Assembly: GCA_036389695.1 (NCBI GenBank)
Contig: DASVWG010000037.1
Coordinates: 1 to 5,158 of the forward strand
Direction: 5' to 3'
DNA length: 5,158 bases
Source of the DNA: JALZHR01 sp036389695
GTDB lineage: Bacteria > Acidobacteriota > Blastocatellia > Pyrinomonadales > Pyrinomonadaceae
The notes under the pieces are model-generated. The model did not search any database. It was given only the letters and a program-made list of their open reading frames with translations, and had not been told where the DNA came from. Position 1 is the first letter of the stretch; each line of letters opens with the position of its first letter. Shown here piece after piece: positions 1-3,598 of the stretch. The translations under genes were made by a program, and so were the position numbers.

Positions 1-1
1 G

Positions 2-724
2 AAATGCCCGATTGTCGATACGTGGTGGCAGACCGAAACCGGCGCGATTATGATTTCGCCTTTGCCGGGCGCGACGCCGACCGTTCCCGGCACGGCAACG
101 CGTCCGTTTCCCGGAATTTTAATGGATATTCAAACCAGAGACGGAAAATCCGTCGGCACGAACGAAGGCGGTTATCTCGTTGTAACACATCCGTTTCCAT
201 CGATGCTGCGGACGATTTGGGGCGACGACGAGCGTTATCGAAAACAATACTGGTCGGACATTCCGCACGCTTATTTCGCGGGCGACGGCGCGCGGCGCGA
301 CGAGCGCGGTTATTACTGGATTATGGGGCGCGTCGATGATGTCATAAACGTTTCCGGTCACCGGCTCGGAACGGCGGAAATCGAAAGCGCGCTGGTTTCG
401 CATCCGGCGGTCGCCGAAGCCGCGGTCGTCGGCAAACCCGACGAAATCAAAGGTCAGGCAATCGCCGCCTTCGTCACGCTCGAAGGCGGACGCCAGGGCA
501 ACGAAGCCTTGAAACAGGAGCTTCGCGCGCACGTCGCCAAAGAAATCGGCTCGCTCGCCAAACCCGACGATTTGCGTTTCACCGACGCTCTGCCGAAAAC
601 CCGCAGCGGAAAAATTATGCGCCGTTTGCTGAGAGAATTGGCTTCGAGCGGCACGGTCGCGGGCGACGTGACGACGCTGGAAGATTTCACCGTGTTGGAG
701 AAACTGCGACAGGACGAAGAATAA
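2..724 (+). CDS. acs: Acetyl-CoA synthetase, C-terminal part (5' end cut by window)
   Basis: Acs activates acetate to acetyl-AMP and then forms acetyl-CoA, in the cytoplasm. The frame is open from base 2, so the gene begins outside the window; 240 residues remain of a protein usually about 650 long. Near the start is the adenylate-forming motif TWWQTETG, then PLPGATPTVPGTATRPFPG, typical of Acs. The hinge and C-terminal domain follow: YYWIMGRVDDVINVSGHRLG, then GTAEIESALVSHPAVAEAAVVG. Near the end, PKTRSGKIMRR contains the conserved lysine (codon 611-613) needed for the adenylation half-reaction; in this family it is the regulatory acetylation site. The stop is TAA at 722-724. The gene looks intact in the visible part. 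Nothing nearby on the same strand seems to form an operon with it, because a large inverted repeat starts 7 bases after the stop. Recognition rests on motifs remembered from the family; I am very sure of it. Confidence 0.96.
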   Translation, partial: KCPIVDTWWQTETGAIMISPLPGATPTVPGTATRPFPGILMDIQTRDGKSVGTNEGGYLVVTHPFPSMLRTIWGDDERYRKQYWSDIPHAYFAGDGARRDERGYYWIMGRVDDVINVSGHRLGTAEIESALVSHPAVAEAAVVGKPDEIKGQAIAAFVTLEGGRQGNEALKQELRAHVAKEIGSLAKPDDLRFTDALPKTRSGKIMRRLLRELASSGTVAGDVTTLEDFTVLEKLRQDEE

Positions 725-730
725 AAAAAC

Positions 731-823
731 AGGCAGAAACGCGACAGTGATGGAGCGTGTTTTTTGTTTAGTTTGTCGAATTGCTAAACCTTGACACGCT
801 CCATCACTGTCGCGTTTCTGCCT
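731..823. repeat. Perfect 30-bp inverted repeat (REPIN-like hairpin)
   Basis: The arms at 731-760 and 794-823 are exact reverse complements over 30 bases; each contains the core CGCGACAGTGATGGAGCG. The 33-nt loop holds a second small stem, GTTTAG (766-771) with CTAAAC (784-789). The element starts 7 bases after the acs stop and ends just before the HUH transposase unit. Two inverted copies of a ~30-nt GC-rich sequence beside a REP-associated transposase gene is the arrangement called a REPIN. The + strand has only TTT after the stem. The - strand has a stem followed by GTTTTTTATT, which would suit a terminator but has no - strand gene to serve. It may still end acs transcription or protect its 3' end. 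The inverted repeat is certain; the REPIN label is inference. Confidence 0.85.
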
Positions 824-833
824 TTAAAATTTA

Positions 834-849
834 CTACCTAAACAGGTGG
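834..849. repeat. Left-end hairpin of the transposase unit
   Basis: CTACCT (834-839) pairs with AGGTGG (844-849) around the loop AAAC, giving six base pairs, one of them a G-T wobble. It belongs to the same sequence block as the right hairpin (shared TACTACCTA). The stem covers the alternative GTG start codon at 846, an argument against translation starting there. Confidence 0.4.
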
Positions 850-908
850 CGAAACGGGCGGCGATAATCAATTATCTTAACTCTCGGCGCGGAAATATTT
901 TTTCCGGC

Positions 909-915
909 AGAGGAG
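909..915 (+). promoter_or_regulatory. Ribosome binding site of the HUH transposase
   Basis: AGAGGAG lies 11 bases before the ATG at 927, and a second ATG follows at 930. The upstream in-frame GTG at 846 has only CAGG directly against it and sits in a hairpin. This site is the reason for choosing 927 as the start. Confidence 0.5.
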
Positions 916-926
916 ATTTTGATTAT

Positions 927-1424
927 ATGATGCTGACATTTACCGATTCTTCGGCAACGACCGTTTGCGATGCTCCGGCGTTATTGAATTTTCCGAAACA
1001 GGCGACGACGAAATCCGTTTCGCTGAAATATCATATTGTTCTTCATCTCGACAAAGACTGCGTGATTGACGAAGAATGGCGCAAATCTTTTTATAAATAT
1101 ATAGCGGGCTGCCTGCGTGCTTTAAAATGTGAGCTGGAAGCCATCGGCGGCGCGGGCGACCACGTTCACCTGCTCGTCAGTCTGAATTCGACGGACGTTC
1201 TGGCGGACGTCGTGCGCCGCCTGAAGCTGCTTTCGCGAAGCTGGGTTCGGCGCAACGTTTCGCACCGCAGTTTTTCGTGGCAGGAAGATTATCAGGCATT
1301 TACCGTCAGCCTTTCGCAGAGCGGGCGCGTCAAACGCTACATTCTGAATCAAAGACAGCATCACCGGCGCTTCGGCGCGATTGAAAATTATCCTTCGTCC
1401 TGGGGATGCGTGCCGCATGAATGA
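927..1424 (+). CDS. IS200/REP-associated tyrosine transposase (Y1_Tnp, HUH family)
   Basis: This family nicks and rejoins single-stranded DNA through a tyrosine, with metal held by an HUH motif. With the start at 927 the protein has 165 residues. The conserved core begins at SLKYHIVLHLD. The metal-binding motif is GDHVHLLVSL (HVH, about residues 79-81). Then come SFSWQEDYQAFTVSLSQ and YILNQRQHH, whose tyrosine (about residue 138) is the likely nucleophile. The frame stays open upstream to a GTG at 846, which would add 27 residues. Relatives usually begin a few residues before the YHIV segment, so ~30 residues at the N-terminus are extra. They usually end with about 25 residues after the EHH segment, ending near a DERYVW-like motif. 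Here the chain instead ends FGAIENYPSSWGCVPHE, so the C-terminus looks replaced or truncated. All catalytic residues are present, but activity is uncertain. A frameshift near 1380 was considered; the other two frames do not restore the usual ending. Confidence 0.88.
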   Translation: MMLTFTDSSATTVCDAPALLNFPKQATTKSVSLKYHIVLHLDKDCVIDEEWRKSFYKYIAGCLRALKCELEAIGGAGDHVHLLVSLNSTDVLADVVRRLKLLSRSWVRRNVSHRSFSWQEDYQAFTVSLSQSGRVKRYILNQRQHHRRFGAIENYPSSWGCVPHE

Positions 1425-1507
1425 GGTTGGCGCGCAGCAAAATATCATTCAGCTTAAGAATTTATTTAATATATATTTAGCCTTCCTTATTTTTTTCGAG
1501 TCGCGCC

Positions 1508-1533
1508 AGCTACTACCTATTCGGGTAGTAGCT
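1508..1533. repeat. Right-end hairpin with GTAG motif
   Basis: AGCTACTACC (1508-1517) pairs perfectly with GGTAGTAGCT (1524-1533) around a 6-nt loop, a strong 10-bp stem. A GTAG-type tetranucleotide next to a hairpin is the hallmark of REP sequences recognised by REP-associated transposases. The left arm shares TACTACCTA with the hairpin before the transposase gene. It lies 83 bases after that gene's stop. No T-run follows (the next bases are TTGAATTTACC), so a plain terminator is less likely than a transposase binding site. Confidence 0.65.
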
Positions 1534-1562
1534 TTGAATTTACCGGAGAATGTAAAAGAGAT

Positions 1563-1595
1563 TTTATGATATTTTGTAAACCGTCATAAATATCA
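1563..1595. promoter_or_regulatory. AT-rich dyad upstream of the small Sm-like gene
   Basis: Two overlapping inverted repeats occur here: TTTATGA (1563-1569) with TCATAAA (1584-1590), and TGATATTT (1567-1574) with AAATATCA (1588-1595). The left side overlaps TATGAT (1565-1570), a fair match to a -10 box. No good -35 sits at 17 bases; the nearest candidate is TTTACC at 1539-1544, 20 bases away. The dyad ends 7 bases before the ribosome binding site of the gene at 1615. It could be an operator or a leader hairpin, or chance in an AT-rich leader. Confidence 0.25.
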
Positions 1596-1602
1596 ATCAG
1601 CA

Positions 1603-1608
1603 GAGGAG
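1603..1608 (+). promoter_or_regulatory. Strong ribosome binding site for a GTG start
   Basis: GAGGAG is followed by a 6-base spacer (CGAAAC) and GTG at 1615. This near-ideal site supports both the reality of the short gene and its non-ATG start. Confidence 0.8.
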
Positions 1609-1614
1609 CGAAAC

Positions 1615-1818
1615 GTGGAAAACAGATTTGAAATGTTTAAGGATTTGCTAGAACTGAGCCTGAACGAAAAACGCGGTCTGACGATTTTCGTCAAAGGTCA
1701 GACAATCGCCGGCGGCGTCACCAAAATCATCGGCACCGAAGCCATCGAAATCCGCAGCCAGATGTACAGCCGCGCCATTATCCGCATCGAATCCATCGAC
1801 GCGGTCGCCGTCGTTTAA
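1615..1818 (+). CDS. Small conserved-looking protein, possible Hfq/Sm-like fold (67 aa)
   Basis: I do not recognise this protein with certainty. It starts with GTG behind a strong ribosome binding site and ends at TAA 1816-1818. Residues 3-18 (RFEMFKDLLELSLNEK) look like an amphipathic helix. Alternating hydrophobic strands follow: LTIFVKGQTIAGGV (22-35), AIEIRSQM (43-50) and AIIRIESIDAVAVV (54-67). This order, with a KG turn in the first strand pair and SQMYSRAI near the end, resembles Hfq. Hfq has an N-terminal helix, then an NGxxLxG segment, then SQMVYKHAIS. It lacks the exact Hfq NG and YKHA residues and a long C-terminal tail, so a distant Sm-like RNA-binding protein is only a hypothesis. 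It has no signal peptide or membrane segment. It stands alone on the + strand, converging on the permease gene. The coding case is strong; the function is not. Confidence 0.82.
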   Translation: MENRFEMFKDLLELSLNEKRGLTIFVKGQTIAGGVTKIIGTEAIEIRSQMYSRAIIRIESIDAVAVV

Positions 1819-1953
1819 AGAAAAGATGAACGCGGAACGATGAACGATGAACAAAAGAAAGTTATGAGCTATAAATTACGAATTTTAAGTTAAAACGAGA
1901 ATCATTAATTCAAATTACTTCCGCGTTCATCGTTCCGCGTTCATCGTTTCTTT
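1817..1953. repeat. Inverted heptamer arrays between convergent genes (possible two-way terminator)
   Basis: The arms at 1817-1846 and 1924-1953 match as reverse complements at 29 of 30 positions, with 22 consecutive matches (1825-1846 with 1924-1945). Each side is a tandem of four 7-mers. The left reads GATGAAC, GCGGAAC, GATGAAC, GATGAAC (1825-1852). The right, on the - strand, reads GATGAAC, GCGGAAC, GATGAAC, GCGGAAG (1945 down to 1918). The ~65-nt centre is AT-rich. The outer stem edges fall inside the stop codons of both flanking genes, so the element fills the whole gap. T-rich stem ends in both directions would allow two-way termination, but the long loop makes a classical intrinsic terminator uncertain. 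Confidence 0.8.
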
Positions 1954-3101
1954 TACTGTTTTCTGCCGACCATATCCAGCCCGACCGCCGCGACCAGAAT
2001 CGCGCCTTTAATCAATTCCTGCACGAAATCCCTGATGTTCAGCAGCGACATTCCGTTATCGAGGCTCGCCATAATCAGAGCGCCGACGCAGGCTCCGAAA
2101 ATCGTTCCGCGCCCGCCCATTAGCGATGCACCGCCGATGACGCAGGCGGCAATCGCTTCGAGTTCTTTCAAAGTTCCCGCGTCGGGCGCGGCGCTTCCCT
2201 GCCGCGCCGTAAAAATTACCGCCGCGATTCCGGTCAAAACGCCGAGCAGCGCGTAAACTTTTAAAATATTCCGTTTCGTATTGATGCCGGAAAGCCTTGC
2301 CGCGTCAGCATTTCCGCCAATCGCGTAAAGATAGCGCCCGAAGGTCGTCGAATTTGTAATAAACACTCCGAAAATCGCTACGCCGAGAAAAATCAGAACC
2401 GGAATCGGCACGCCGTCCGACGAGTTCATCACGTATATAAAGCCGATAATAGCGGCGATTGGCAAAATCGTTTTCAGCATCTCGCCGCCGTAATTCGCTT
2501 CGCCCAGCCCGTAATTCCTCTGCGCCTGCGCGTGCCGGTATGCCAGAAACAAAACCAGCAGAATTCCGATTCCGGCTAAAACCCAGCCCGAATTTGCAGT
2601 GATATTTCCCTGCCCGATTAATTTGAAAGTCGGGTCGGCGATGGGCACGGTCTCGCTGCGTGAAATGCCTTTTATCGCGCCGCGCCACGCCAGAAGTCCG
2701 CCGAGCGTGACGATAAACGCCGGAATATTGAAATAAGCGACCAGCGAGCCGTGAACCAGACCGATGGCGACGCCGACGGCAATCGCCAGCAAAATCGACA
2801 TCGCCAAACCGTAATCCCAATGCGTCAGCGAAATCGCCGCCACGCCGCCCGCCAAACCCAGAACCGAACCGACCGACAAATCAATCTGCCCGGCGAGAAT
2901 GACCATCAGCATCCCGACCGCGAGAATTCCCGTGACGGACGTTTGCAACATCAAATTCGACAGATTGCGCGGCGTCAAAAAAGTCCCGCCCGTCTGCCAG
3001 TAAAATAAAAGCCAAATCAAAATCAAAGCGCCGAGCATCGTGTATGCGCGAAGCGATGACGTTTGAAATTTGAAATCGGTTATTTTCGTTTGTTCATTCA
3101 T
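1953..3101 (-). CDS. xylH: Sugar ABC transporter permease, XylH-type
   Basis: This is the membrane subunit of a ribose/xylose-class ABC importer (BPD_transp_2 family), acting in the inner membrane with the ATPase encoded upstream. It has 382 residues, close to the ~390 of E. coli XylH. Hydrophobic segments start at about residue 20 (YTMLGALILIWLLFYW) and continue to the C-terminus. XylH-like blocks, in order, are NLSNLMLQTSVTGILAVGM (46-64), AGQIDLSVGSVLGLAGGVAA (70-89), IPAFIVTLGGLLAWRG (126-141), FGRYLYAIGGNADAARLSGI (254-273), LEAIAACVIGGASLMGG (314-330) and IMASLDNGMSLLNI (343-356). The last is especially typical of XylH. The ATG is 2 bases after the stop of the GxxExxxY gene, with only a weak GGA 8 bases before it, so translation may be coupled to that gene. 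Xylose as substrate is inferred from similarity; other pentoses or related sugars remain possible. Confidence 0.93.
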   Translation of the reverse strand: MNEQTKITDFKFQTSSLRAYTMLGALILIWLLFYWQTGGTFLTPRNLSNLMLQTSVTGILAVGMLMVILAGQIDLSVGSVLGLAGGVAAISLTHWDYGLAMSILLAIAVGVAIGLVHGSLVAYFNIPAFIVTLGGLLAWRGAIKGISRSETVPIADPTFKLIGQGNITANSGWVLAGIGILLVLFLAYRHAQAQRNYGLGEANYGGEMLKTILPIAAIIGFIYVMNSSDGVPIPVLIFLGVAIFGVFITNSTTFGRYLYAIGGNADAARLSGINTKRNILKVYALLGVLTGIAAVIFTARQGSAAPDAGTLKELEAIAACVIGGASLMGGRGTIFGACVGALIMASLDNGMSLLNIRDFVQELIKGAILVAAVGLDMVGRKQ

Positions 3102-3103
3102 TA

Positions 3104-3547
3104 TTAAAATCCGTTCACCGCAGAGACGCAGAGGTTTCGCAGAGAAACGCTGAGTCTATTCGTTGAATCCAAAACTTTTCTGCGAATACCATCTTTTAAC
3201 ACGGCGACATTAAAGTTTATTAAAAGCCCAACCTTCCAACCACCTAACTTTAGGTAAGTTATTAATTGCGCTTCGTGAGCCGGTATAAGAATCTCAACTG
3301 ATTTAATCTCAATAACTACGGAGTTGGCAACTAAAACATCAAGGCGATAACCGCACTCCAATTCCAAGCCTTTATATTCCAATCTTATAGGCTTCTCACG
3401 CTCAAATGAAACTCCGCGAAGATTTAATTCTTTACACAAACACTCTTTATATGCCGATTCAAGTAATCCGGGACCTAGTTGTTTATGAACTTCAATCGCC
3501 GCACTGATAATTTCCTGAGTAATCAAATTCAAATGTTTGTCACTCAT
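3104..3547 (-). CDS. GxxExxxY-family protein (PDDEXK-type nuclease fold)
   Basis: This is a member of the GxxExxxY / PDDEXK_3 family, whose biological role is unknown to me. It has 147 residues. The signature region is LGPGLLESAYKECLCKEL (24-41), with E30. The nuclease-like core is GYRLDVLV (D70), VVIEIKSVE (E80 and K82) and HEAQLITYLKLGGWKVGLLINFN (Q94), the D...ExK...Q order of PD-(D/E)XK enzymes. The last part, LSVSLRNLCVSAVN (132-145), is read from the left copy of the flanking inverted repeat. The start is ATG at 3547, just inside the other repeat copy, with a weak AGAG 5 bases upstream. The gene sits between the ATPase and permease genes of a sugar transporter in the same orientation, starting 51 bases after the first and ending 2 bases before the second. 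Transporter function seems unlikely. A cassette passenger or a DNA-processing protein fits better, but that is inference. No signal peptide or membrane segment is seen. Confidence 0.92.
   Translation of the reverse strand: MSDKHLNLITQEIISAAIEVHKQLGPGLLESAYKECLCKELNLRGVSFEREKPIRLEYKGLELECGYRLDVLVANSVVIEIKSVEILIPAHEAQLITYLKLGGWKVGLLINFNVAVLKDGIRRKVLDSTNRLSVSLRNLCVSAVNGF
3114..3155 (+). repeat. Left copy of the 42-bp inverted repeat
   Basis: It begins TTCACCGCAGAGACGCAGAG and matches the reverse complement of 3552-3593 at 40 of 42 positions. The motif CGCAGAG occurs three times (3119-3125, 3127-3133, 3138-3144), plus the variant CGCTGAG (3148-3154). On the - strand it encodes the C-terminal tail of the GxxExxxY protein. 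Its outer edge lies 12 bases from the permease start codon. Confidence 0.95.
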
Positions 3548-3551
3548 ACGA

Positions 3552-3593
3552 ACTCTGCGTTTCTCTGCGAAACCTCCGCGTCTCTGCGGTGAA
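3552..3593 (-). repeat. Right copy of the 42-bp inverted repeat
   Basis: This is the reverse-complement partner of 3114-3155. The two differences are a G for A in the second CGCAGAG unit (here CGCGGAG) and an A for T in the fourth (here CGCAGAG). It occupies nearly the whole gap between the ATPase stop and the GxxExxxY start, so it forms the leader of that gene. It contains GGAGG about 25 bases before the ATG, too far for normal ribosome binding. Confidence 0.95.
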
Positions 3594-3598
3594 ATTTC

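Larger units (their letters stand above)
832..1533 (+). mobile_element. Candidate IS200-like / RAYT unit with hairpin at each end
   Basis: A single HUH transposase gene lies between two short hairpins whose left halves share the exact nonamer TACTACCTA (832-840 and 1511-1519). IS200/IS605-type elements have no terminal inverted repeats. Instead they carry subterminal hairpins at both ends that the transposase binds as single-stranded DNA. A ~0.7 kb length with one gene fits a minimal IS200-like element. A stationary REP-associated transposase with its REP sites would look similar. Exact ends and cleavage tetranucleotides cannot be fixed from one copy, so the boundaries given are only the outer limits of the two hairpin motifs. 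Confidence 0.45.
3114..3593 (-). mobile_element. Candidate cassette: GxxExxxY gene bracketed by 42-bp inverted repeats
   Basis: A 480-bp segment is delimited by near-perfect inverted repeats and holds one gene, in line with the host operon. Taking it out leaves the ATPase stop and the permease ATG about 17 bases apart, as expected for neighbouring transporter genes. There is no transposase and no exact target duplication: the flanks in - strand reading are GGAAAT on one side and CGGATTT on the other, similar but not identical. The element may be moved in trans by another enzyme, or may spread by recombination between repeat copies. Mobility is inference from structure and position. Confidence 0.6.

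Noticed and set aside
119..532. Long open frame on the - strand opposite acs
   Set aside because: It is antisense to a clearly recognised Acs domain, and its Arg/Phe-rich translation has no family motif; it is a by-product of codon bias.
731..823. Simple Rho-independent terminator for acs
   Set aside because: The stem is far longer than usual, the loop is 33 nt, and on the + strand only TTT follows. The six-T run lies on the side that would serve the - strand, where there is no gene.
846..848. GTG as start of the HUH transposase
   Set aside because: It sits inside a hairpin stem with no properly spaced ribosome binding site. The ATG at 927 has AGAGGAG upstream, and the added residues match nothing I know in the family. 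It is not fully excluded.
1381..1569. Short + strand open frame running from the end of the transposase gene through the right hairpin
   Set aside because: It overlaps the transposase in another frame and crosses AT-rich non-coding sequence and the hairpin. No convincing ribosome binding site was seen, and its translation does not restore the usual transposase tail.
1817..1953. CRISPR array
   Set aside because: The repeated units are 7-mers without spacers, in two inverted blocks; there are no 24-40 nt repeats separated by unique spacers.
2305..2820. Open frame of 171 codons within the permease gene, other - strand frame
   Set aside because: The arginine-rich, low-complexity translation overlaps the well-supported XylH-like gene; it is a frame shadow.
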